A stretch of DNA of 32,941 nucleotides from Actinomycetes bacterium (GCA_022599915.1 JAHZLH010000007.1:1-32941); one strand, 5' to 3'. Numbered from the stretch's first letter, positions 15,589 to 22,788 are shown. Made by a program: numbers and translations. The notes: a model not told the origin generated them from the letters alone.

Positions 15589-16313
15589 TGCGGCCCCTTG
15601 AGCAGCTTTGCGGCCTCTTCTGGGTCCATCGGGCCAATCCCCGCCCCGGGGCACCACTGCACGACTGGGCAGGCCCCGCAGGCCGGGCGCCGTGAGTGAC
15701 AGCAACGTCGACCGTGCCAGATCATGACGTGCGACATCTGGGTCCACGTCTTGCGGGGGAAGATCGCCATCAGGTCCTGCTCTGCCTTCACCGGATCCTC
15801 ATGATCGGTGAAGCCCATTCTGCGCGATAGTCGACCAACGTGGGTATCCACGGTGATTCCGGGAATATCGAAAGCGTTGCCCAGCACGACATTGGCAGTC
15901 TTGCGACCCACCCCGGGCAATACGACCAAATCAGTAAGTCGGTCGGGTACGACGCCGTCGTAGTCGGTCACCAGGCTTTGCGCGAGCCCTAGCAAGTTTG
16001 CGGCCTTCGCTCGGAAGAATCCGGTAGGACGGATGATGCTCTCCACTTCCGCCGGCTCGGCCGCCGCAAGAGATTCCGCGTCGGGGAATCGACGGAAGAG
16101 TTCTTTCGTCACTGAGTTGACTCGCACATCCGTGCATTGAGCAGACAGCACCGTCGCGCAGAGCAGTTGGAACGCGTCGGCAAACTCGAGTTCACAGCGG
16201 GCATCGGGGTAAGTCTGTTCGAGGGTCCGCAGAATCCTTCGCGCTCGGCGCACTAGTGCCAATCGGGATTCTCCCGTGGGCGTGGGCTGCTGATCCGACC
16301 GGTCGCTGCTCAC
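15585..16313 (-). CDS. nth: endonuclease III (DNA glycosylase/AP lyase)
   Basis: 242 residues. It removes oxidised pyrimidines in base-excision repair. The helix-hairpin-helix LPGVGRKTANVVLG contains catalytic Lys138, and TVDTHVGRL supplies catalytic Asp156. The C-terminal [4Fe-4S] cluster has the expected C-x6-C-x2-C-x5-C spacing (Cys205, 212, 215, 221). Length is normal. The start is probably GTG 16313, because TAGGGT lies seven bases upstream; the frame also allows GTG 16322, which would sit on that box. Its stop overlaps the start of the TlpA-like lipoprotein gene, which in turn overlaps the NUDIX gene, so the three form one operon. It is divergent from the RsiG-like gene with about 130 bases between. 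Confidence 0.95.
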   Translation of the reverse strand: MSSDRSDQQPTPTGESRLALVRRARRILRTLEQTYPDARCELEFADAFQLLCATVLSAQCTDVRVNSVTKELFRRFPDAESLAAAEPAEVESIIRPTGFFRAKAANLLGLAQSLVTDYDGVVPDRLTDLVVLPGVGRKTANVVLGNAFDIPGITVDTHVGRLSRRMGFTDHEDPVKAEQDLMAIFPRKTWTQMSHVMIWHGRRCCHSRRPACGACPVVQWCPGAGIGPMDPEEAAKLLKGPQ

Positions 16314-16320
16314 CTTAGTC

Positions 16321-16326
16321 ACCCTA
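16321..16326 (-). promoter_or_regulatory. -10 box upstream of nth
   Basis: On the minus strand TAGGGT is followed by seven bases and then GTG 16313. This fits a leaderless or nearly leaderless mRNA starting at the GTG. It favours 16313 over 16322 as the nth start. Confidence 0.4.
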
Positions 16327-16442
16327 GGGGACTTAAGCGATCAGCACCCGATTCACCCGAATGGAGTAACTAGCTCAAGTAATCTTCTGGGCAGGCGATG
16401 ACTCCGATAGGTACAGGTACACCCTGACTGACAGGAGCGATA

Positions 16443-16967
16443 ATGCCCGAAGCGAAAGACAAGTCGACGTCGGGGCGCTCTGCTGCGAAAGTTGAACGGG
16501 TTCGGGACCCCAAGTTCACATCCGTGGAACTAGCCGAGCTTCGCACCATGCGATCGGGGCTTACTGAGGAGGAATCCAAGGTTTCCTACTGGCGGCGTCT
16601 GATCCAAGCTCGTATTGACGTGATCAACAGCGACCACACCGGGGAAGAGCCGGTAGAGAAACTATCTCGGCTGCTGACTGATGCCCAGAGTTCGCATCGG
16701 CGAGTTGCTGCGCTCAGCGTGGGACCCATCGATGACATCCCACCGCTCCCCGATCTCAGTGCTTTGTGGAACCGAGTCGCTACTGAAACTGCCACTGAAC
16801 GGGATGCCTTGATCGCTGACCTCGAGCGAGCAGAAGAAGACTTGAGCACCTATCGTCGCGAGCTGCACGATCGCATCGATGGCGTTACTGCTGAACTGAT
16901 AACCCGGTACCGCGAGGAACCCCGACTAGCGCTGGTTGCCATGGAGGAACGCCTGGGAATCGCCTGA
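16443..16967 (+). CDS. RsiG-like c-di-GMP-binding anti-sigma factor
   Basis: 174 residues, mostly helical, with two long heptad-rich helices joined by a proline-rich turn (DDIPPLPDLSAL). It carries the RsiG c-di-GMP signature E(x)3S(x)2R(x)3Q(x)3D exactly: Glu44, Ser48, Arg51, Gln55, Asp59. A second copy in the C-terminal helix reads E(x)3S(x)2R(x)3H(x)3D: Glu131, Ser135, Arg138, His142, Asp146. In Streptomyces RsiG binds c-di-GMP through such paired motifs and holds the sigma factor WhiG inactive; relatives are sometimes annotated as aerial mycelium formation protein. No sigma factor gene lies in this window, so the partner is unknown. The ATG has AGGAG six bases upstream. It is upstream of crp in the same direction, with 84 bases between. 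Confidence 0.85.
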   Translation: MPEAKDKSTSGRSAAKVERVRDPKFTSVELAELRTMRSGLTEEESKVSYWRRLIQARIDVINSDHTGEEPVEKLSRLLTDAQSSHRRVAALSVGPIDDIPPLPDLSALWNRVATETATERDALIADLERAEEDLSTYRRELHDRIDGVTAELITRYREEPRLALVAMEERLGIA

Positions 16968-17051
16968 TCTACTGACTTTTGCGCCCGTTCGGTTCGTATC
17001 CGTCGGCGCTTTGCGCCACACTAGCCACGATCGCCCGGTTTGGAGGAGTTC

Positions 17052-17726
17052 GTGGACGACGTCCTGATGCAGGCGCCGCTCTTTTCCGCATTGGATCCAG
17101 AGGCTGCTGCCGCACTCCGGGCTGCCACCAACTTGATCCGAATACCGAAGGGCGGGGTCCTGTTCCGCGAGGGGGACCCGGGCGATCGGCTCTACGTCCT
17201 CGAACGCGGCAAGATCAAACTGGGCACCGCATCCACAGACGGCAGGGATGCGCTGCTGGCCATCGTCGGCCCCGGTGAGATGATCGGTGAACTTTCGCTG
17301 TTCGATCCTGGCCCGCGGGCGGCTACAGCTACCGCACTTACTGACGTAGCGGCACGAGAGCTCAGCCACGACGCCCTGCGCCCCTGGCTATCGGGCAGAC
17401 CGGAAGTCGCTGAAGCGCTACTGAGTGCATTGGCCCGCCGACTGCGGCGGACCAATGAGGCAATGTCGGACCTCGTGTTCTCTGACGTTCCTGGCCGAGT
17501 GGCGAAAGCGCTCACCGATCTCGGGGAGCGTTTCGGAGTACCCGTTGAGGACGGCACCAGCGTTACCCACGACATGACGCAGGAGGAACTCGCCCAACTA
17601 GTTGGGGCTTCCCGCGAGACGGTCAACAAGGCACTAGCAGACTTCGCCGCTCGGGGATGGATCCGGTTGGAATCCCGCTCCGTCATTCTGATCGACAGCG
17701 AGCGGTTGGGGCGGCGAGCAAAGTAA
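17052..17726 (+). CDS. crp: CRP/FNR-family cAMP-responsive transcription regulator
   Basis: 224 residues, the usual length of actinobacterial CRP. The N-terminal beta-barrel binds cyclic nucleotide: the phosphate-binding cassette reads GELSLFDPGPRAATATA (79-95) with the Arg that contacts the cyclic phosphate. A long dimer helix follows (about 112-140), then a winged HTH with QEELAQLVGASRETVNKALADF (177-198). GTG 17052 is the start because GGAGGAG lies three bases upstream; a TTG at 17040 is part of that ribosome-binding site. It probably regulates targets at TGTGA-N6-TCACA-like sites; one good match lies in the whiB-ponA gap of this window. The RsiG-like gene lies upstream. A short GC hairpin follows. 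Confidence 0.95.
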   Translation: MDDVLMQAPLFSALDPEAAAALRAATNLIRIPKGGVLFREGDPGDRLYVLERGKIKLGTASTDGRDALLAIVGPGEMIGELSLFDPGPRAATATALTDVAARELSHDALRPWLSGRPEVAEALLSALARRLRRTNEAMSDLVFSDVPGRVAKALTDLGERFGVPVEDGTSVTHDMTQEELAQLVGASRETVNKALADFAARGWIRLESRSVILIDSERLGRRAK

Positions 17727-17733
17727 GTTTGCT

Positions 17734-17755
17734 GCCGCCCATCAGCAGCGGCGGC
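17734..17755 (+). terminator. weak GC hairpin after crp
   Basis: GCCGCC (17734-17739) and GGCGGC (17750-17755) form a 6-bp stem with a 10-base loop seven bases after the crp stop. There is no T-run. It may help separate crp from the convergent metallo-hydrolase gene. Confidence 0.3.
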
Positions 17756-17782
17756 TAGTTCACCCACCCGCTGCCAGCTCGA

Positions 17783-18628
17783 CTAGTTCGACCAATCAGC
17801 TGGCGGCGCCACCTCCCCCACCTGGTGTAAGTGTGCCCACTGCGCCGCAGCCGACGCCCGGGCCGCCGGCAACACCCCGGCAGGCAGTGGCTGGTAGACC
17901 CGCTCCACGATGTCTGTCACCGACTTCGCTCCCGCAGCGATAGCAGCACGCACTTGGTCCAGCCGCTCTTCCCGATGGGCGCGATACTCAGCAAGGAGTG
18001 AAGCCGGTCGAGTCAGTGTTGGGCCATGGCCAGGTAGCACGCGGTCCAGGGAGTGTTCACTAGCTAATTCCGCAAGCCGCTGCAACGAGGTCAAATAGTC
18101 GGTCAGCGAGCCATCTGGCCAGGCCACCACGGAGGTACCCCGACCCAGGACTGTATCGCCGGTGAGCACCGCATCAGCCTGCGGTAGGTGAAAGGACAGC
18201 GAGTCGGAGGTGTGACCGGGAGTGGCGATCACTTCTAACTCCAGATCACCCTGACGAATACGCTGCCCGTCTAGTAACCCCTCGCTGCCTAGCCGGTGAG
18301 TCGGGTCGAGAGCTCGTACCGGGACATCCCACCGGGCGGCAAACATCCGCGCTCCGGCGGAATGATCGGCATGCCCGTGGGTCAGTAGGACTTCGGCCGG
18401 CACCAACTCTCGCTGCGCCAGTTCTGCCGCCACTGCCGCGAGATGCTCCGGATCATTCGGACCTGGATCAACGATCACGGCTGGTCCGTTGCCCCACAAA
18501 ATCCAGGTATTGGTGCCGTCCAGCGTCATCGCCGACGGGTTGGGCGCGAGCACACAGCACACGCCAGCCACCACATCGCCGCCAAACCAAGGGTCCAGCG
18601 AACCAATAACGGCAGGCGACCCGCTCAT
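17783..18628 (-). CDS. metallo-beta-lactamase-fold hydrolase (LACTB2-like)
   Basis: 281 residues. The two-metal site is intact: HGHADH (84-89), ATPGHTSDS with His139, TGDTV with Asp158, and LPGHGP with His201. The C-terminal helical part (LAEYRAHREERLDQVRAAIA, VTDIVERVYQPL) is as in LACTB2-type hydrolases, a group that includes RNases and thioester hydrolases. The substrate is not predictable. The ATG overlaps the stop of the upstream NUDIX gene (ATGA), and that gene overlaps ridA, so DUF4177, ridA, nudix and this gene are one operon. The same family member sits next to crp in mycobacteria. Confidence 0.88.
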   Translation of the reverse strand: MSGSPAVIGSLDPWFGGDVVAGVCCVLAPNPSAMTLDGTNTWILWGNGPAVIVDPGPNDPEHLAAVAAELAQRELVPAEVLLTHGHADHSAGARMFAARWDVPVRALDPTHRLGSEGLLDGQRIRQGDLELEVIATPGHTSDSLSFHLPQADAVLTGDTVLGRGTSVVAWPDGSLTDYLTSLQRLAELASEHSLDRVLPGHGPTLTRPASLLAEYRAHREERLDQVRAAIAAGAKSVTDIVERVYQPLPAGVLPAARASAAAQWAHLHQVGEVAPPADWSN

Positions 18629-19470
18629 GAGCTGATCACTTCGCCGCTGTAAGCATCTTCCAACCGCCAGTCCACTACTCCGTCGGTTACCCGCCAGGGG
18701 CGCGGCAGGAGCGGCCGCGGCCGCCGGGTACGAGCAACTGCTAGCACCGATTCCGGATCGGCAAAGCCCACTAACTGCCGCAAGGCGTCAGCGGTGGGTG
18801 GCAGCATGGGCAACGCTCCGTCGACTGCTGCGGCTACTGCCTCCTCCGGTGATATCCAGCGGGTTTCCTCAGTCTCGCTACTCATGTCGGCCCCTTCGGC
18901 GCCAGACGGTACCTGCGCCACCAAGAACCTGACGTCGAAGCGTCGACGCTCCACCTCGGGAGTCACCCAATGCACCCAAGGGAACAAGAATTCGCCAGCC
19001 ACCGCTCGATTCTCTTTCCGCAGCCAAGCCAGGAACTCAACGTTAGATTCAGGCGGCGGTGCTGGCTCTCCCGTCATCAACGCGATACCCGCTTCCTCCC
19101 AGGTTTCTCGGACCGCAGCGACGGTCAACGCGCGGAAGTGAGCGGTCGGTTGGGCATCGTCTTTCAGCGGAAACGGCTCATAGTCGAGTGGCCCCTGCCA
19201 CGGTACGTGCTCATCAGCATCACTGGTTTCGACGCGACCACCGGGAAAGACGTACATGCCCGCTGCGAACGCCATGGCGGTCGGTCGCTTCTGCAGCAGC
19301 ACCTCCAGCCCAGCCTCGCCCGATCGCAGCAGCATGAGCGTCGCGGCATCATGAACCGGTGGTGGCTGCCAAGCGCCCCCGTCCGACAGCAACTCCTGAG
19401 CCCGACGGTCGAGTTCCGCTGGCAAAGTGAAGCTGGGACGTTCCGGGCTAACCACCGACAGCGCCCTCAT
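18625..19470 (-). CDS. NUDIX hydrolase with an interrupted NUDIX box (NUDT19-like)
   Basis: 281 residues. The first half of the NUDIX box, FPGGRVETSD (75-84), is separated from the second half, AAVRETWEEAGI (118-129), by about 35 residues including PLDYEPFPLKDDAQPT. This split is known from NUDT19-type enzymes, which hydrolyse CoA and acyl-CoA. The catalytic REtwEE core is intact. A C-terminal region with LPMLPPTADALRQL follows. The likely substrate is CoA or another nucleoside diphosphate derivative. The ATG start touches AGGAG with no spacing; a GTG five codons in is an alternative. It overlaps the ridA end by 23 bases and the MBL start by 4. Confidence 0.82.
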   Translation of the reverse strand: MRALSVVSPERPSFTLPAELDRRAQELLSDGGAWQPPPVHDAATLMLLRSGEAGLEVLLQKRPTAMAFAAGMYVFPGGRVETSDADEHVPWQGPLDYEPFPLKDDAQPTAHFRALTVAAVRETWEEAGIALMTGEPAPPPESNVEFLAWLRKENRAVAGEFLFPWVHWVTPEVERRRFDVRFLVAQVPSGAEGADMSSETEETRWISPEEAVAAAVDGALPMLPPTADALRQLVGFADPESVLAVARTRRPRPLLPRPWRVTDGVVDWRLEDAYSGEVISS

Positions 19471-19927
19471 CTCCTAGCCGGGCCACGACTTCGATCTCCA
19501 CCGGCGCATTCAGCGGCAGCGAAGCCACTCCCACCGCAGATCTCGCGTGGGTACCTACCTCACCCATAACGTCAGCGAATAGCAGACTCGCGCCATTGAT
19601 CACGCTGGGCTGGTCAGTGAAGTCGCTCGTGCTGGCTACAAAGCCGACGACCTTCACGAGTTGAACCTGATCCAGGTCCGACACCACTCCGGCCATCGCA
19701 GCTAACGCATTGAGCGCCGCCACTTCGGCGGCAGCAGCACCAGTTTCGACATCCACACCTTCACCTAGTCGCCCCGTCGCGACGAGAGCACCATCTCGCA
19801 ATGGCAATTGGCCCGCGGTGTATATCCAGCCACCCCGCAACACAGCCGGAGCGTAGGCCGCCAAGGCTGCTGGTGGTGCCGGCATCGTCAACCCGCGTTG
19901 CGCCAGCCGATCCGCAACCAGGGTCAC
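19448..19927 (-). CDS. RidA-family protein
   Basis: 159 residues from GTG 19927. It opens with VADRLAQRGLTMPAPP and contains VLRGGWIYTAGQLPLRDG, the usual RidA start, then NALAAMAGVVSDLDQVQLVKVVGFVAST and the closing VGVASLPLNAPVEIEVVAR. RidA proteins form trimers that hydrolyse reactive enamine/imine intermediates from pyridoxal-phosphate enzymes. Most such proteins have Arg at the binding cleft; the segment ARSAVGVASLPLNAPVEIE carries it. The GTG overlaps the stop of the 51-aa DUF4177 gene (GTGA), so the two are coupled. A longer frame to 20326 is only a chance extension over the divergent gene. Confidence 0.85.
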   Translation of the reverse strand: MTLVADRLAQRGLTMPAPPAALAAYAPAVLRGGWIYTAGQLPLRDGALVATGRLGEGVDVETGAAAAEVAALNALAAMAGVVSDLDQVQLVKVVGFVASTSDFTDQPSVINGASLLFADVMGEVGTHARSAVGVASLPLNAPVEIEVVARLGDEGAVGG

Positions 19928-20079
19928 GACAACGGTCGCTTGAAGTAGGCCACAACATTCTCCGGATTGGGTCCCGGAACGATCTGCACCAACTCCCAAC
20001 CGTCTTGGCCCCAATTGTCCAAGATCTGCTTGGTTGCGTGAATCAGAACCGGTGCGGTGGCATATTCCCATTTGGTCAT
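19924..20079 (-). CDS. small DUF4177-like protein (51 aa)
   Basis: 51 residues, too short for most gene lists. The sequence begins MTKWEYATAPVLIHATKQIL and contains WGQDGWELVQIVPGPNPEN, ending in VVAYFKRPLS. The W-E-Y opening and the D-G-W-E-L core are the hallmarks of DUF4177, whose members are small cytoplasmic proteins of unknown role. A 51-aa relative is annotated between ridA and the first Get3-like gene in mycobacteria (from memory). The stop overlaps the ridA GTG. The start is ATG 20079, with TAGGGT six bases upstream and only 36 bases to the divergent ATPase gene. It may act with RidA. Confidence 0.85.
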   Translation of the reverse strand: MTKWEYATAPVLIHATKQILDNWGQDGWELVQIVPGPNPENVVAYFKRPLS

Positions 20080-20085
20080 AGCACG

Positions 20086-20091
20086 ACCCTA
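20086..20091 (-). promoter_or_regulatory. -10 box of a probably leaderless promoter (DUF4177-ridA operon)
   Basis: On the minus strand TAGGGT is followed by six bases and the ATG at 20079. It is a mirror image of the box at 20104-20109, and only 12 bases separate the two. The overlapping divergent promoters may compete. Confidence 0.5.
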
Positions 20092-20103
20092 GACCCCGCC
20101 GGA

Positions 20104-20109
20104 TAGTCT
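20104..20109 (+). promoter_or_regulatory. -10 box of a probably leaderless promoter (Get3-like operon)
   Basis: TAGTCT is followed by six bases and the ATG at 20116. A start site about seven bases after the box would fall on the ATG. No convincing -35 is seen 17 bases upstream. Confidence 0.5.
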
Positions 20110-20115
20110 CAGGGC

Positions 20116-21093
20116 ATGGCATCAAAGCTTTGGCCCGGCGTGCGGCTACATGTCGTGTCGGGCAAAGGTGGTACTGGCAAGACGACCGTGGCTTCCGCCC
20201 TGGCGATTGCGCTAGCCACCGGCGGAAACCGAGTACTGCTGATGGAGGTCGAAGGGCGCCAGGGGATTGCACAACTTTTCGATGTGCCACCGCTGCCTTA
20301 CGACGAGACTCGCGTCGCGGTAGCACCCGGTCGGGGGGAGGTCGTTGCCCAAGCGGTAGATCCCGAGGCTGCGGTCTTGGAGTATCTGCGCATGTTCTAC
20401 AACATCAAACGTGGTGGTACTGCGCTGAAGAAGATCGGTGCCATTGACTTCGCGACCACTATCGCGCCCGGATTGCGCGATGTGTTGATTACCGGCAAAA
20501 CCGGTGAAGCGGTCCGGCGTCGCGAGCAGGGTCGACCGGTATGGGATGCCGTGGTGATGGACGCGCCACCGACTGGCCGTATCGCGCGATTTCTCAACGT
20601 CAACACAGAAGTTGGCTCGCTAGCGCGGGTGGGACCCATCAAGAACCAAGCAGATTCGGTGATGCGAGTCATCGGCAGTCCGGAGACTGCCGTCCACCTC
20701 GTGACGCTGCTGGAAGAGATGCCGGTGCAGGAAACTATTGATGGGGTCCGTGAGTTGCGCGAATCGGGCCTACTAGTGGGATCGATCTTCGTAAACAGGC
20801 AACGCGCTGAAGATTTGTCCGACGAGGCGCTAGCAGCTGACGTGCCGGTGCCAGCTGCAGCTATCGCCACTGACCTTTCGGCAGCGGGCATTGATGACCC
20901 CGACCCTGATCTGGTGGCTGCTCTCACCCAGGAAGGCATCAACCACGCCGTGAGAGTTCGCTTGCAGCGACGCGAGCGCGATCGTCTCGCCGAACTAGAC
21001 GTCCCACTCGTCGATTTGCCGCAACTCGATGAAGTTGATCTCGGCGGGCTCTACGAGTTGGCCGGTGCAATAGTGGGACAGGCACAACAATGA
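20116..21093 (+). CDS. Get3/ArsA-like ATPase A (BagA-type)
   Basis: 325 residues. Deviant P-loop SGKGGTGKTT (15-24) with the signature lysine in KGG, followed by LLMEVEGRQGIAQLFDVPPL and VVMDAPPTGRIARFL (switch regions). It matches the first of two Get3/ArsA-like ATPases of mycobacteria (Rv3679, also called BagA). The protein should dimerise in the cytoplasm and hydrolyse ATP. The mycobacterial pair has been linked to lipid or glycerol metabolism and antibiotic tolerance; a tail-anchored-protein role is not shown in bacteria. Its stop overlaps the start of the second ATPase (ATGA), so a heterodimer with coupled translation is likely. It is divergent from the DUF4177/ridA operon. Confidence 0.9.
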   Translation: MASKLWPGVRLHVVSGKGGTGKTTVASALAIALATGGNRVLLMEVEGRQGIAQLFDVPPLPYDETRVAVAPGRGEVVAQAVDPEAAVLEYLRMFYNIKRGGTALKKIGAIDFATTIAPGLRDVLITGKTGEAVRRREQGRPVWDAVVMDAPPTGRIARFLNVNTEVGSLARVGPIKNQADSVMRVIGSPETAVHLVTLLEEMPVQETIDGVRELRESGLLVGSIFVNRQRAEDLSDEALAADVPVPAAAIATDLSAAGIDDPDPDLVAALTQEGINHAVRVRLQRRERDRLAELDVPLVDLPQLDEVDLGGLYELAGAIVGQAQQ

Positions 21094-22250
21094 CAACCAT
21101 CAGCCCCGCACCCAACTTCGACGTCGATGCCATGCTCGGCTCGCCGGACACTCGAATCGTGGTGTGCTGTGGCAGTGGTGGCGTCGGCAAAACCACCACA
21201 GCTGCAGCTTTTGCGCTGCGTGCCGCAGAAATGGGTCGTCGCGTCGTTGTCTTGACCATCGATCCGGCACGACGCCTGGCGCAATCCATGGGGCTCAGCC
21301 ACTTGGACAACACCCCACGGTCCGTGCCCGGCGTTGCGGGTGATGGCTCCCTCGACGCCATGATGTTGGATATGAAACGGACCTTCGACGAACTCGTTGA
21401 AGCGCACTCAGACCCCGAGCGAGCCGCTCAAGTACTCGAGAATCCGTTCTACCAGGCTCTCTCCAGCTCGTTTGCCGGCACACAGGAGTACATGGCAATG
21501 GAGAAGCTCGGCCAGCTCCGCCGGCAATCCGACCTAGGGGACATCTGGGATTTGATCGTGGTGGATACTCCGCCCTCGCGCTCCGCATTGGACTTTCTGG
21601 ACGCACCACAGCGGCTTGGCTCTTTCTTGGACGGCAAGTTCATTCGGCTGTTCACTGGACCAGCGAAGGGCGCCGGCCGTGGCTTGGGCCGGGTAGTGGG
21701 GGTTGGTCTTGGTCTCGCCGCTGGGGCGGTGAAGAAAGTGCTGGGGACGGAACTCCTGGTGGAAGTCTCGACCTTCATCCAAGCCCTCGACAGTATTTTC
21801 GGTGGATTTCGACAGCGGGCGGATGAAACCTACGCAATCTTGCAGGAGCCTGGTACCGCTTTTGTCGTAGTCGCGGCACCGGAGCCAGATGCGGTGCGGG
21901 AAGCCACCTACTTCGTCGAACGGCTGACCCAGGAGAGCATGCCACTGGCCGGGATGGTGCTCAATCGAGTTACATTGCCGGTTGGGCATTCGCTGTCTGC
22001 CGAAGAGGCAGTGGTAGCCGCTGAACGGCTGGAAAAATCGCACGACCATAGCGAGACGGCAGCGTTGCTGCACATGCACGCCGACACCATGCACAAGGCT
22101 CAACGGCAGCGCCACATTGCGGAACGTTTCACTGCGGCACATCCTGCCGTCAGCCAAGCCGTGATTCCCGCGCTTGCGGATGACGTTCACGACTTGGAAG
22201 GCTTACGCGAGATCGGTGACTACCTAACCGAGGCAACAACCACCGGGTGA
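21090..22250 (+). CDS. Get3/ArsA-like ATPase B (BagB-type)
   Basis: 386 residues. P-loop CGSGGVGKTTTA (27-38) keeps GKT but has Ser where the partner has its signature lysine. LTIDPARRLAQSMGL, VVDTPPSRSALDFLDAPQRL and AGMVLNRV are the expected family motifs. It matches Rv3680 (BagB) of mycobacteria. A Gly-rich hydrophobic stretch (GAGRGLGRVVGVGLGLAAGA, about 190-210) may be the flexible lid or a membrane or lipid-contacting helix. The ATG overlaps the stop of ATPase A. A nested hairpin follows the stop. Confidence 0.9.
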   Translation: MTTISPAPNFDVDAMLGSPDTRIVVCCGSGGVGKTTTAAAFALRAAEMGRRVVVLTIDPARRLAQSMGLSHLDNTPRSVPGVAGDGSLDAMMLDMKRTFDELVEAHSDPERAAQVLENPFYQALSSSFAGTQEYMAMEKLGQLRRQSDLGDIWDLIVVDTPPSRSALDFLDAPQRLGSFLDGKFIRLFTGPAKGAGRGLGRVVGVGLGLAAGAVKKVLGTELLVEVSTFIQALDSIFGGFRQRADETYAILQEPGTAFVVVAAPEPDAVREATYFVERLTQESMPLAGMVLNRVTLPVGHSLSAEEAVVAAERLEKSHDHSETAALLHMHADTMHKAQRQRHIAERFTAAHPAVSQAVIPALADDVHDLEGLREIGDYLTEATTTG

Positions 22251-22268
22251 TACCGGTGAGAAATGATC

Positions 22269-22315
22269 AGGCAGGTGCAGGCCTTCTGCTAAGAGGCCGC
22301 CGCTGTTACCTGCCT
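22269..22315. terminator. nested hairpin between the ATPase B and whiB genes
   Basis: AGGCAGGT (22269-22276) pairs with ACCTGCCT (22308-22315) over 8 bp. Inside it a smaller hairpin forms from GGCCTT (22280-22285) with the AAGAGGCC segment ending at 22298. It lies between two convergent stops (22250 and 22322), so it may serve both. Confidence 0.65.
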
Positions 22316-22321
22316 CGTCAA

Positions 22322-22681
22322 CTAGAGCCGCTGCTGTGGGGCGAACTGCTCCATCGGTTGGCTCTGTTGTGGCACCAATGGCTCAATCTCAAGATCAGGA
22401 TCGAGACGTGCGTGTTCGATGCGGGCGGTGTCCAACAAGCGTCGCCAGGAACTGACGTCTGGGCGCCGCCGCAGCAGCGCACGTCGCTCTCGTTCCGTCA
22501 TGCCGCCCCAGACCCCGAACTCAACTCGATTGTCTAGCGCATCCGCGAGGCACTCAGTCCTCACTTCACAGCCAAGGCAAATCTGCTTGGCGCGATTTTG
22601 TGCGGCTCCTTGGACGAACAGGGCGTCCGGGTCAGTACCGTTGCAAGCAGCGTGGGCAGCCCATTCGCTATTCCAGACCAT
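22322..22681 (-). CDS. WhiB-family iron-sulfur transcription factor (WhiB4-like)
   Basis: 119 residues. Four [4Fe-4S] ligands are present: Cys13, Cys35, Cys38 and Cys44 (C-x2-C-x5-C after the first). The family turn GVWGGMTERERRALLRRRP follows, with the basic stretch that contacts DNA. An extended Gln/Pro-rich tail closes the protein. WhiB proteins sense redox or nitric oxide and modulate transcription via the sigma factor. Position next to the Get3-like pair and ponA2 corresponds to WhiB4 of mycobacteria. It starts at ATG 22681 with AGGG eight bases upstream and is divergent from the penicillin-binding protein gene. A CRP-like site lies about 100 bases upstream. Confidence 0.93.
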   Translation of the reverse strand: MVWNSEWAAHAACNGTDPDALFVQGAAQNRAKQICLGCEVRTECLADALDNRVEFGVWGGMTERERRALLRRRPDVSSWRRLLDTARIEHARLDPDLEIEPLVPQQSQPMEQFAPQQRL

Positions 22682-22751
22682 CTCTTAGGCCCTTTCGCAG
22701 GGCGTTGGGACTTGTCTGCCGACGGGCTCAGAAAGTCTCGACAACGCTCGA

Positions 22752-22788
22752 TGTGACGGACACTAATCAGAGCGTGACGGAGATCACA
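22752..22788. promoter_or_regulatory. CRP-like operator in the whiB-ponA gap
   Basis: CGTGA (22773-22777), six bases, then TCACA (22784-22788) matches the CRP consensus TGTGA-N6-TCACA at nine of ten positions. A half-site TGTGA (22752-22756) lies 21 bases upstream, giving a repeat GTGACGGA at 22753 and 22774, two helical turns apart. The site is about 100 bp from the whiB start and 120 bp from the ponA start. An AT-rich segment, likely promoter DNA, follows at 22796-22850. Confidence 0.6.

Noticed and set aside
19928-20326. Long upstream extension of the ridA frame
   Set aside because: It runs across the DUF4177 gene and the divergent ATPase gene. RidA similarity starts only at 19927.
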